From a virus, in the IMG/VR virus record IMGVR_UViG_3300036715_000833, positions 1 to 23,616 of that record: a DNA stretch of 23,616 bases; one strand, written 5' to 3'. The first letter of the stretch is position 1; the number at the start of each line of letters is the position of its first letter. Position numbers and translations under genes: made by a program. Below the pieces are notes generated by a model. That model did not search any database. It saw nothing but the letters and a program-made list of their open reading frames with translations, and had not been told where the DNA came from. Of this stretch, positions 7,399-13,651 are shown piece after piece.

Positions 7399-7748
7399 GC
7401 GGACTTCTCCACCCAGGCTCGCAGATCCGGGATATTGTAGAACACGGGGATCTGCCATTGCTCAGCCTGGAGCAGTTCCATGCGGCACCCGCGTGATTTC
7501 TCCCATTCGGGACAGAGCAGCATGGCGTCCGCCCTGGAGAGCATGGTCAAGCACTCTTGCATCGCCGGGCCCCAGGCTTCCTTGGCGCTCAACGCAGGAA
7601 AGGGGATGACCGATACGTGGGGCACCAGGGGCGTTGCTCCCATGTCGCGGACCTGTGCCCCGCAGACGATGGCCCGCTGGGCATTGACCGCCATCAACTG
7701 CTCGCTGGCGGCGGTGTAGGGAGAGCTGACGTAAACAAGGGGGCGCAT
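7395..7748 (-). CDS. Nucleoside 2-deoxyribosyltransferase-like/DUF4406 protein
   Basis: A 117-residue Rossmann-like protein. Visible signatures are VYVSSPYT at 5-12, a helix with NAQRA at 22-26, G-x-x-PLVPHV at 38-45, and ADAMLLCPEWEKSRGCRMEL at 73-92. These form the set shared by DUF4406 and the nucleoside 2-deoxyribosyltransferase superfamily (SPY loop, D near the strand end, and the SxGxxxE motif, here SRGCRMEL with Glu91). Members cleave or exchange the N-glycosidic bond of (deoxy)nucleosides or nucleotides. The start overlaps the upstream stop as TAATG. The substrate is unknown. A role in nucleotide salvage or in destroying a nucleotide signal is inference. Confidence 0.72.
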   Translation of the reverse strand: MRPLVYVSSPYTAASEQLMAVNAQRAIVCGAQVRDMGATPLVPHVSVIPFPALSAKEAWGPAMQECLTMLSRADAMLLCPEWEKSRGCRMELLQAEQWQIPVFYNIPDLRAWVEKSA

Positions 7749-7975
7749 TACGGCTCCTTCTTCTTCAATTCAGCCACGACAGAGGCATCGTGATCCATCC
7801 ATCCCTGCACCTGGTCAATTAATGCCTGCGCCTGCCTGCTGGGTTTCCGTGCCCCGTGTGCCCAGTGGTGGACAGATCGAGCCGACGCATGGAGTGCATC
7901 AGCCAGCGCCTGGACGCCCCCCAGCCGCAGGGCCAGGGAGCGCCAAGGTTCGGGGAGGGTGGTGGGGCGGGCCAT
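7748..7975 (-). CDS. Small HTH protein (YdaS/Cro-like), putative regulator
   Basis: A 75-residue protein from the ATG at 7975, which forms TGATG with the upstream stop and has GGAGGT 7 bases before it. Upstream in-frame ATGs at 7981 and 8002 leave no usable RBS spacing. Residues 12-50 fit a small Xre/YdaS helix-turn-helix: LALRLGGVQALADALHASARSVHHW followed by a basic GARKPS turn. It probably binds DNA as a dimer. The C-terminus AELKKKEP is shared with the next-but-one upstream gene and its DNA doubles as the RBS of the downstream gene. The operator is unknown. Confidence 0.65.
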   Translation of the reverse strand: MARPTTLPEPWRSLALRLGGVQALADALHASARSVHHWAHGARKPSRQAQALIDQVQGWMDHDASVVAELKKKEP

Positions 7976-8145
7976 CACCATACCTCCATGATGAAGTGGC
8001 ACCGGGACTCAATGGCCCGCACGGTAACGGTGGCAGGCAGGCACTCAATGCCAGAGGCGTATCGAACCAAGTCGGTCAGGGCATCGTATGCAACGCGGTT
8101 ATTCATTCTGTCGAAGTCTTGGCCTGTTGCGAGTTTGATGGTCAT
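7975..8145 (-). CDS. Hypothetical 56-residue protein
   Basis: The start at 8145 is chosen because AGGAGCCACC directly precedes the ATG. A longer in-frame start at 8184 would lie in the -10 region of a probable promoter. The protein begins MTIKLATGQDFDRMNNRVAY and ends in HFIMEVW. It is mixed alpha/beta with no recognised motif. It is the first gene after an internal promoter (8185-8213) and overlaps the HTH gene as TGATG, so the two are probably co-regulated. Confidence 0.55.
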   Translation of the reverse strand: MTIKLATGQDFDRMNNRVAYDALTDLVRYASGIECLPATVTVRAIESRCHFIMEVW

Positions 8146-8184
8146 GGTGGCTCCTGTGTTGTGAGGTCCAATCCCCATGCACAC

Positions 8185-8213
8185 AGTGTCGGTCCAGCGT
8201 TCCGGATTGTCAA
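8185..8213 (-). promoter_or_regulatory. Leftward sigma70-like promoter for the 8145 gene
   Basis: The -35 TTGACA (8213-8208) is a perfect consensus. A 17-base spacer leads to GACACT (8190-8185), a weak -10 with 3 of 6 matches. The predicted start is about 8178, giving a 33-base leader before the ATG at 8145. The weak -10 fits a promoter that needs an activator, and a Crp-like dyad lies upstream. Confidence 0.5.
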
Positions 8214-8228
8214 GGGTGAATATCCAAC

Positions 8229-8244
8229 TGTGACCAAAATCACA
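8229..8244. promoter_or_regulatory. Perfect TGTGA-N6-TCACA dyad (Crp/Fnr-family-like site or phage operator)
   Basis: The + strand reads TGTGACCAAAATCACA, identical to the textbook Crp consensus at all ten specified positions. Its centre is about 58 bases upstream of the predicted start at 8178, close to the class I activation position. It lies in the 123-base gap 8146-8268. A host Crp-family protein or a phage repressor with similar specificity could bind it. Confidence 0.5.
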
Positions 8245-8272
8245 CTGGACGGTGTGGGGGCCTTCCGTTCAT
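8240..8272 (-). other. Possible 10-codon minigene
   Basis: The ATG at 8272 overlaps the stop of the upstream gene as ATGA and has AAGGAG five bases upstream. It encodes MNGRPPHRPV and ends in TGA inside the Crp-like dyad. It may be the remnant of a gene displaced by the promoter, or chance. Confidence 0.2.
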
Positions 8273-8574
8273 AAAGGCTCCTTCTTCTTCAGTTCCGCCA
8301 TGACGGCGGACGCCATGTTCCCGGTTTCAGGGGTGGGATCGGCCATGGCGGCCTCGATAGCCGCCCGCTTCGCCATCATCCGGAAGGCTTCCTCCAGGTG
8401 GTCAGCCAGGGCGCGGAGAGCGCTCACGGTTTCCTCCTTGCAGATGGTGGTGATGGTCACGCAGCAACCAGTAGAGAGGTAGAGCCAGGGCTGGGCGCCA
8501 TCATTCCCGTAGTGGATGGCGGCGTAGATGTCCTCCGTCAGCTGGACGGGGCGGTAGGGGAAGGCGTTTGTCAT
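8269..8574 (-). CDS. Hypothetical 101-residue protein
   Basis: The start at 8574 has AAGGAG upstream (AAGGAGCCGCCACC). Residues 1-45 are beta-rich (YAAIHYGNDGAQPWLYLSTG, then CCVTITTIC). Residues 48-75 are helical (ETVSALRALADHLEEAFRMM). The C-terminus MAELKKKEPL nearly repeats the end of the HTH protein at 7748. No family is recognised. It is the last gene before the 123-base regulatory gap in the left operon. Confidence 0.6.
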   Translation of the reverse strand: MTNAFPYRPVQLTEDIYAAIHYGNDGAQPWLYLSTGCCVTITTICKEETVSALRALADHLEEAFRMMAKRAAIEAAMADPTPETGNMASAVMAELKKKEPL

Positions 8575-8616
8575 GGTGGCGGCTCCTTGAAAGGGGTGGT
8601 GGGCTTCACGGGCCGA

Positions 8617-8691
8617 TCAGATCTCTGCGCCCGTGGCCCCGGCATCCATGAAGCGAATTTCCAGTTCGGAGATATATGTGTCTTGACTCAT
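8617..8691 (-). CDS. Possible 24-residue small protein downstream of the exonuclease
   Basis: The ATG at 8691 overlaps the exonuclease stop as ATGA, and GGAGG sits five bases upstream inside the exonuclease gene. The peptide starts MSQDTYISELEIRF and ends ATGAEI. It is acidic, with no Lys and a single Arg. Good RBS and overlap support translation, but length gives no statistical support, and any gene ending in ATGA creates such a start. No homologue is recognised. Confidence 0.35.
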   Translation of the reverse strand: MSQDTYISELEIRFMDAGATGAEI

Positions 8692-9323
8692 GAGGCCCTC
8701 CGACGCGTGGCGAGGCTGGACAGGGTGGTGTCCACTTCTGCCAGGAACGCCACAACCTCAGCTTCCATCGCGTCAATGCGGGCCTGATCCCGGTTGAACC
8801 GGACCACGAAAAGCTGGAGGTCTTCAGGAAGTCGCGGATCGAAACTCACGAAGTCGCACCACTGGCGGCCAGTGCAAGCCATCTGCCAAAGCATTTGAGG
8901 CTGGTACTGGCTCGGGACTTCATCAGCCAGCAGGTAGGACAGATGGGTCGCGGTCTTGGGACACTTGATCTCTACCAGGCCATCGGCCCCCACCAGACCG
9001 TCAGGAGATGCTGCTCCGCGTTCGATGGTGGGGTGGATCACCAGTCCCACTTGATCGACCAGGATGCCCTTGGCGACCTCGTAAGCGGCACGGGCGTAGG
9101 GTTCATGTTCAGTTCCCCAGCGCATGGCGTCGCTTGTGAAAACGTCATCCTGGGGGGTTCCAGTCAGGATCTCCGCCACTATCTGTGCGCGGTAGTCACG
9201 TCGGGAGGCGGCCTCACCTGACTTGATCTTGGCCATGACATCAGCAATACGCGAGGCGGTGACCTTCCCGGCGCGGGCGGCTTTCCATTCATCGGTTCCT
9301 TGGGTGAGTTCCAAGATGATCAT
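8688..9323 (-). CDS. YqaJ/lambda-type exonuclease, recombination
   Basis: A 211-residue protein of the YqaJ viral recombinase family. It shows the N-terminal QGTDEWKAARAGKVTASRI (8-26), WGTEHE with Glu74 (69-74), SPDGL with Asp108, and VEIKCP with Glu118 and Lys120. Together these make the PD-(D/E)XK core E...D-x9-E-x-K. The enzyme degrades one strand of duplex DNA 5' to 3' and works with a single-strand annealing protein. Here that partner is the ERF protein encoded just upstream, with an ATGA overlap at 9323-9320. Length is normal for the family. Confidence 0.92.
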   Translation of the reverse strand: MIILELTQGTDEWKAARAGKVTASRIADVMAKIKSGEAASRRDYRAQIVAEILTGTPQDDVFTSDAMRWGTEHEPYARAAYEVAKGILVDQVGLVIHPTIERGAASPDGLVGADGLVEIKCPKTATHLSYLLADEVPSQYQPQMLWQMACTGRQWCDFVSFDPRLPEDLQLFVVRFNRDQARIDAMEAEVVAFLAEVDTTLSSLATRRRAS

Positions 9324-9952
9324 TTCAAACCTCCAGCAAGCCTAGATGCACCCTTCAAGAAGATCTGGCGTTCGTTTTTGGCCTTCACGATTGCATCCTT
9401 GGCACCCTTGTCCTTCTCTGCGTGTGCATACGCGGCGGCATAGACTTCGAGCAACGAACCGAGGGTTTTGGCATCCTTGATCGCCTGGATCATCGCCGCC
9501 AGATCATCACTCCCGACCTCATCCCCTGGGGCCATATTGAGGGTTGTCCGGGCCTCATCGTTATCGCCCGTCTCCAGGAATAGCACCTTGAGGATCGCTG
9601 ACTTGGTGGCATAGGTGATCGCTTTACCGGGTGCCTTGTCCCCATAATCATTCGCGTGTGCATCAACTTCGACAGATGTAAAATCCAAAGGATCATCGCA
9701 GTTTTGGAACCGAACAATAAATCGGCCTTCATATCTATAGAGCGGATTCCCCTTTTGACTCTTGCACCCAGTGTCGATCATGGCACTGCTCATCACGGAT
9801 GGAAGAATAATCACCCCCACCTCAATGAACCACTGGCGCGTCTCTGCGACAACCGCGTCATGGCTGACTGCGGTATAGTTCTCCACCTTTTTGTCCTTCC
9901 GGATGTAGGCCACCTTTTCCCGGATGGTATTGAGGCGCTGGTAGATATTCAT
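9320..9952 (-). CDS. erf: ERF-family single-strand annealing protein
   Basis: A 210-residue protein. The true start is 9952, with GGAGGT five bases upstream. The in-frame extension to 10225 is an Arg/Pro-rich shadow of the upstream gene. The ERF core is visible: MNIYQRLNTIREKVAYIRKD, ENYTAVSHDAVVAETRQWF, a central beta-rich stretch ending near VEVDAHANDYGDKAPGKAITYATKSAILKVLFLETGD. ERF proteins anneal complementary single strands and circularise P22-like genomes. The C-terminal 60 residues are a Lys/Ala-rich tail as in relatives. It forms a two-gene recombination module with the YqaJ exonuclease. Confidence 0.9.
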   Translation of the reverse strand: MNIYQRLNTIREKVAYIRKDKKVENYTAVSHDAVVAETRQWFIEVGVIILPSVMSSAMIDTGCKSQKGNPLYRYEGRFIVRFQNCDDPLDFTSVEVDAHANDYGDKAPGKAITYATKSAILKVLFLETGDNDEARTTLNMAPGDEVGSDDLAAMIQAIKDAKTLGSLLEVYAAAYAHAEKDKGAKDAIVKAKNERQIFLKGASRLAGGLK

Positions 9953-10008
9953 GCTGACCTCCGTGCATTGATTCCGTGAACCGTGGTGTGGGTGCCTGTC
10001 TCGGTCAT
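9949..10008 (-). other. Possible 19-codon minigene bridging two genes
   Basis: The ORF MTETGTHTTVHGINARRSA has ATGA overlaps at both ends: with the stop of the upstream gene (10008-10005) and with the ERF start (9952-9949). GGGAGG lies just before its ATG, and the ERF ribosome-binding site is inside it. It exactly fills the only gap between these genes, so it may pass ribosomes on to erf. It could still be chance. Confidence 0.35.
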
Positions 10009-10310
10009 AGGGCCTCCCGCTTTGGCGCGAATGGCGCGAGGATCTGGGCAAACACGGGATGAACCGCGTTCTCTCCCGCATCCATAGCCGCGTCCTCAGT
10101 GTCGGCTGTGGATCCCCGGGTGGAAGCCGCAAAATGTGCCATCTCGATCTCAACCATGTGGCAAGCCTCAGCCATGTCCAGGCAATACTGACGGGCCATC
10201 CCGAATGCCTGGGGCAGATCCCCACGGGTCAGGTGGAGGACTTCATCTATGCCATTGCGGATAATTTGGCGGGCCGAAACCAGTGTTGCTGCGGGGTATT
10301 CGGTGCTCAT
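10005..10310 (-). CDS. Hypothetical 101-residue protein upstream of erf
   Basis: The start at 10310 follows GGAAGGA. The protein is largely helical (TLVSARQIIRNGIDEVLHL, then YCLDMAEACHMVEIEMAHF) with a Ser/Thr/Asp-rich middle and a short hydrophobic end. No motif is recognised. Its place before erf and exo suggests an accessory recombination gene of the type often found beside these modules, but that is context only. The 76 bases upstream (10311-10386) hold no gene. Confidence 0.6.
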   Translation of the reverse strand: MSTEYPAATLVSARQIIRNGIDEVLHLTRGDLPQAFGMARQYCLDMAEACHMVEIEMAHFAASTRGSTADTEDAAMDAGENAVHPVFAQILAPFAPKREAL

Positions 10311-10386
10311 GCGTCCTTCCTTTCATGGGTTTGGGGTGGATTGATGCGGCGGCCTTTCTTGTCCGTGAGGTTCTACATGCGGGGAG

Positions 10387-11121
10387 TCACGACAGCTCCT
10401 TCCTGTGCGCCTCAGCCATGCGGAGCGCCTTGGCCCTCGTAACCTCAAAGGCCGCCACACGTTCCTCGGATTCCGCACTACCGTCATCCGGGAACTCGCT
10501 GGGGTTGCTCTCGCGGATGCCGATGGCGTCCCACTCATCCACGGAGTGGAAGAGACATCCCATCCGAACGTAGGGGGTTCCGTCATCAGCGACCACGGCC
10601 CAGCACTGGTAGCTGTAGAGCCCCGTCATGACCACGACTGCGGCCAGTCTTAGATCGCCGTATCTTGCACCGGCGAGTTTCGCCCTGGAGAGGTCCGCTC
10701 CAGCGAGATTTGCACCGGCGAGGTCCGCACCGGCGAGGTTTGCTTCGTAGAGGTACGCACCAGCGAGATTCGCACCGGAGAGATCGGCCCCGTAGAGGTT
10801 CGCCCTGACGAGGTTCGCTCCGAAGAGCTTCGCCTCGGCGAGGTTTGCCACGGCGAGGTTCGCACCGTCGAGATCCGCCCCGGAGAGGTCGGCACCGTAG
10901 AGGCCCGCCCCAGTGAGTAACGCCTTGGTGAGGTCAGCACCGGAGAGGTCTGCCTCGGCGAGGTCTGCCCCGGAGAGATCTGCCCCAGAGAGGTCGGCCC
11001 CGGAGATATCCGCTCCGTACAGGTCCGCCCTGACGAGTTTTGTACCGGCGAGGTCCGCCCCGGCGTGGGGTGTCCCGGAGCTTTCGCTGGTGATTTCAGT
11101 GGGGACGCTAGAGCGGGTCAT
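10387..11121 (-). CDS. Pentapeptide repeat protein with a C-terminal globular domain
   Basis: A 244-residue protein. From about residue 20 to 152 there are 26 uninterrupted pentapeptides of the A-[DN]-L-x-x type, predicted to fold as a right-handed quadrilateral beta-helix. Residues 153-244 are a separate non-repeat domain (YGDLRLAAVVVMTGLYSYQ, CLFHSVDEWDAIG, then a helical acidic-to-basic tail). The start at 11121 has GGAGGAACC upstream. Related helices such as Qnr and MfpA mimic B-DNA and act on gyrase. Whether this one does is unknown, because it lacks the visible loop insertions of Qnr. Other pentapeptide proteins have no known role. It has its own promoter at 11192-11219. Confidence 0.85.
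   Translation of the reverse strand: MTRSSVPTEITSESSGTPHAGADLAGTKLVRADLYGADISGADLSGADLSGADLAEADLSGADLTKALLTGAGLYGADLSGADLDGANLAVANLAEAKLFGANLVRANLYGADLSGANLAGAYLYEANLAGADLAGANLAGADLSRAKLAGARYGDLRLAAVVVMTGLYSYQCWAVVADDGTPYVRMGCLFHSVDEWDAIGIRESNPSEFPDDGSAESEERVAAFEVTRAKALRMAEAHRKELS
10660..11064 (-). repeat. 15-bp tandem coding repeats of the pentapeptide region
   Basis: The DNA repeats every 15 bases, with variants of GAGGT[CT]CGC[AC]CCGG on the + strand, for about 26 units. The copies are similar enough in sequence that recombination could change copy number. Confidence 0.85.
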
Positions 11122-11191
11122 GGTTCCTCCGTGTTTGGGTTGGGGTTGGGGTGGTTTTGACTAGGGGGGGCATTGGGGTGCTGCAAGAATG

Positions 11192-11219
11192 AGTATATGC
11201 CCTCCAGGGGAACATGCAA
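11192..11219 (-). promoter_or_regulatory. Leftward promoter for the pentapeptide gene
   Basis: The -35 TTGCAT (11219-11214), 16-base spacer and -10 TATACT (11197-11192) match the architecture of the promoter before the helicase gene. The extended -10 reads GGGCATATACT. The predicted start is near 11185, with a leader of about 64 bases. The gap 11122-11226 otherwise holds only a G/T-rich tract and no gene. Confidence 0.6.
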
Positions 11220-11226
11220 GAACAAT

Positions 11227-12213
11227 TCAGACGACATCCCCAGATTCGTCAAACAAGTTCTCCCCATCCTCGACATCGAACTGTTGGCCACGGGCGGCTG
11301 CCTCAACATTTCGGCACGCTTGTCGGAAGTAACTGTCTTTTAGCTCGACGCCTACCCCAAGTCGTCCAAGGATTACAGGGATGTAGACCTCAGATCCAAC
11401 CCCCATAAACGGCGTGAAAACAACCTCGCCGGGGTTTGAAAAAAGCTGGACACATCTTTCGATTACATCCAATTGGAGGGGATGGACATGCTTTTCGTCC
11501 TCACTATCACGGGCCTCGCGGAATGGAAGGACGCGATTCATGCGGATGTCATCCCACATACAGTCGGCGTATTGCCTCCAGATCCACTGAGAGAAACGAT
11601 TCTCAGTCTGCTTCCCCTTCCATCCTCGGTACCCCAGAATCTCAGCGGGAGGGATCCGTTCCCCGGCATAACTTGTCATCCCGACAGGGTGGGCAACTGG
11701 GATAGGATTCTGACCGGCCCGCCTGAAGGTGAGTAGCTGGTCTCCAGATGCCACACCGCAGTCCAAACTGTCCTCACATAGGGTTTTATGAGCCAAGTTC
11801 TTCTGCATAGTCCGGAGACGAACGGCTAAGGGTTCTTTCCAGATCATGCGGCGACCTGTGAAGTGCCACCCTTCAGCCTCATGGAGTCGGATGATATCTC
11901 CCGGGAAATCCATCATGGCATCAGTGCCAGTGTTTGACTTCGGAATGTCCATGCAATGAACGGCGGTCACGCGGCCTGGGACCGTTATCCTGGCAAGTTC
12001 CTGGACCACGAAGCGATAATGCTTGATGAACTCATCATAGTCCATCGAGTTGCTTAGGTCGCGATCATGGCTCGAATAGTTGTAGAGTCCACCGAATGGG
12101 GGGCTATAGATCGAAAGGTGAACGGACCTTTCCGGTAGTCCCTGCATGACTTCCACGCAGTCACCGTGGTAAAGGGCAAACTTTGACGTGATTAGTTGAC
12201 CATTGACAGCCAT
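11227..12213 (-). CDS. Beta-class DNA methyltransferase (N4-cytosine or N6-adenine)
   Basis: A 328-residue protein. Catalytic motif IV is YSPPFGG at 36-42. The SAM-binding motif I (FTPFMGVGSEV, 266-276) comes near the C-terminus, followed by GVGVELKDSYFRQA. The IV-before-I order marks the beta class. SPP[FY] at motif IV is typical of N4-cytosine enzymes, although some N6-adenine enzymes have it. The centre (about 90-240) would hold target recognition. The start at 12213 has AGGAGGT upstream and lies 22 bases inside the end of the SNF2-type helicase gene, so the two are coupled. No restriction enzyme is nearby. It probably protects phage DNA or modifies it together with the helicase. Confidence 0.85.
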   Translation of the reverse strand: MAVNGQLITSKFALYHGDCVEVMQGLPERSVHLSIYSPPFGGLYNYSSHDRDLSNSMDYDEFIKHYRFVVQELARITVPGRVTAVHCMDIPKSNTGTDAMMDFPGDIIRLHEAEGWHFTGRRMIWKEPLAVRLRTMQKNLAHKTLCEDSLDCGVASGDQLLTFRRAGQNPIPVAHPVGMTSYAGERIPPAEILGYRGWKGKQTENRFSQWIWRQYADCMWDDIRMNRVLPFREARDSEDEKHVHPLQLDVIERCVQLFSNPGEVVFTPFMGVGSEVYIPVILGRLGVGVELKDSYFRQACRNVEAAARGQQFDVEDGENLFDESGDVV

Positions 12214-13568
12214 GATGGCACCTCCTGAGTGTTCGAGAATTGGGAAGCCTTCTCAATCGAGAGGGCATGGTTCATTTCTGCAACCAACCGACTGAACATT
12301 TGATCGGCTTGGACCGCCTTCCGTTGCAGGTTGGCCAACACGCCGCGCTCGCCCTCTGAGGTCACAATGTCCACATGCACGGGACGCTTTTGGCCGAACC
12401 TCCAACACCGCCGGATACTTTGATAATACTGTTCGAAGGAATGGCTCGGGAAGGTGGTCACATGGTTGCAGTGCTGGTAGTTGAGCCCCCATGCTCCAAT
12501 ACTTGGCTTAGTCACAAGAACACGGGCGGACCCTTTGGCGAAGGCTATCAACTTCTCTTCTTTGGAATCGTCACTATCTGATCCACTGACCTGGATAGCA
12601 TCTGGAATCATTTTTTCCAGCATGTTCCCTTCATCGTTCAGGTGGCACCAAACAAGAGAAGGCTGCCCCGTGGGGTTTACCAGTGAAGCAACCTTCTCGC
12701 ACCGTTCCTGGATGGATCTTCGGCGCTCTGCATGCTGTTCTCTAAGGCCAGAGGCCGGGATAGAAAACAGCATACCATCGGGAAGCGATTCGGCTGTTAC
12801 GAAATGTTCCTGCTCGGTCAGCTCTGGGAGGATGAATGCACGGTCATCAAACCCAATATCTGATGGCTTTCTAACGGCCCGAGCCCAACTGCATACCCAA
12901 CGCCAGAAGGGGATCTCTGCATGGCCCTTGAGTCGCCATTTGATGACCTCCCCACGCATCCGCCCCTGGGCTGAATTATTGAGGTCGTTCTTGAAAAACC
13001 GATTAAGCATATCCATGTGGCCAAGATACCCAAGCGCCTCGGAAGATGTCCCTAGTTCCGTGAAGTCGTTGGGGGCAGCTGTGGCCGTGGCCAGAAGCCG
13101 ATAGGGTAGCTTTCGCATGAATGTAGTGATGGCGGATCGTGTAGACCCATCATAGCTTTTAAGAATCGAGCTCTCATCACAAACCATACCCACAAAATCA
13201 GAGGGGCTAAATAGATGAAGCTTCTCGTAATTCGTGATGGTGATCCCAGGATGAACTTTCCCATCCCTGGAAATGGTCGCATCAATCCCAAATTTCTCAG
13301 ACTCAGCCTTGATTTGATGGGTCACAGCAAGCGGCGTCAAAAGAAGAATGTTGCCCTTAGCATGGCGTTTGACGTTCTCAGCCCACACCAATTCCATCAC
13401 GCTCTTCCCGAGCCCACAGTCTGCGAAGTTTGCGGATCTGCCTGTTACCAATGACCACTCCACAAGGGCTGATTGAAAATCAAGCAGGAAATCCGGCATC
13501 CAGTTAGGGGTGAATCCGTGGTTTCCACCGAGTTGGGCCTTGTCTATCAGGAACTGCGAGTAGTCCAT
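12192..13568 (-). CDS. SNF2/DEAD-like superfamily 2 helicase paired with the methyltransferase
   Basis: A 458-residue protein. The start at 13568 has GGAG 8 bases upstream. Extensions to 13658 or 13757 run through the promoter region and lack an RBS. Motifs: Walker A DCGLGKS (50-56), motif Ia LLLTPLAVTHQ, motif II CDESS (130-134, DESS in place of DEAH), motif III TATAAP (161-166), and motif VI as QYYQSIRRCWRFGQKRP, the Q-x2-RR-x2-R-x-GQ form typical of SNF2 proteins. It should translocate on duplex DNA using ATP. It is the first gene of the leftward operon and overlaps the methyltransferase by 22 bases. SNF2-like helicase plus methylase pairs occur in many phages; the joint function is not established. 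Confidence 0.85.
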   Translation of the reverse strand: MDYSQFLIDKAQLGGNHGFTPNWMPDFLLDFQSALVEWSLVTGRSANFADCGLGKSVMELVWAENVKRHAKGNILLLTPLAVTHQIKAESEKFGIDATISRDGKVHPGITITNYEKLHLFSPSDFVGMVCDESSILKSYDGSTRSAITTFMRKLPYRLLATATAAPNDFTELGTSSEALGYLGHMDMLNRFFKNDLNNSAQGRMRGEVIKWRLKGHAEIPFWRWVCSWARAVRKPSDIGFDDRAFILPELTEQEHFVTAESLPDGMLFSIPASGLREQHAERRRSIQERCEKVASLVNPTGQPSLVWCHLNDEGNMLEKMIPDAIQVSGSDSDDSKEEKLIAFAKGSARVLVTKPSIGAWGLNYQHCNHVTTFPSHSFEQYYQSIRRCWRFGQKRPVHVDIVTSEGERGVLANLQRKAVQADQMFSRLVAEMNHALSIEKASQFSNTQEVPSWLSMVN

Positions 13569-13606
13569 AGTGGCGCTCCAATGGGCGGGGTGTCCGCATG
13601 CCCCCC

Positions 13607-13634
13607 AGAATATGCCATCCGACAGAATATGCAA
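13607..13634 (-). promoter_or_regulatory. Leftward promoter of the early operon (helicase-methyltransferase)
   Basis: The -35 TTGCAT (13634-13629), 16-base spacer and -10 TATTCT (13612-13607) are preceded by GGCA in the extended -10 position. By eye 22 of 29 bases match the pentapeptide-gene promoter. The predicted start is near 13600, about 32 bases before the ATG at 13568. Confidence 0.55.
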
Positions 13635-13649
13635 GTGACTTTCGTCACA
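13634..13649. promoter_or_regulatory. Second TGTGA-N6-TCACA-like dyad
   Basis: AGTGACTTTCGTCACA matches the Crp-type consensus at nine of ten positions and contains the perfect dyad GTGAC-N4-GTCAC. It is centred about 44 bases upstream of the predicted rightward start and directly abuts the leftward -35. It is similar to the perfect site at 8229-8244, which supports a shared binding protein. Confidence 0.45.
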
Positions 13650-13651
13650 GG

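Noticed and set aside
9953-10225. N-terminal extension of the ERF protein
   Set aside because: It is Arg/Pro-rich, antisense-like in style and overlaps another gene; a good RBS sits before 9952.
10660-11064. CRISPR array or non-coding tandem repeat
   Set aside because: The 15-bp period is explained entirely by pentapeptide codons; there are no spacers.
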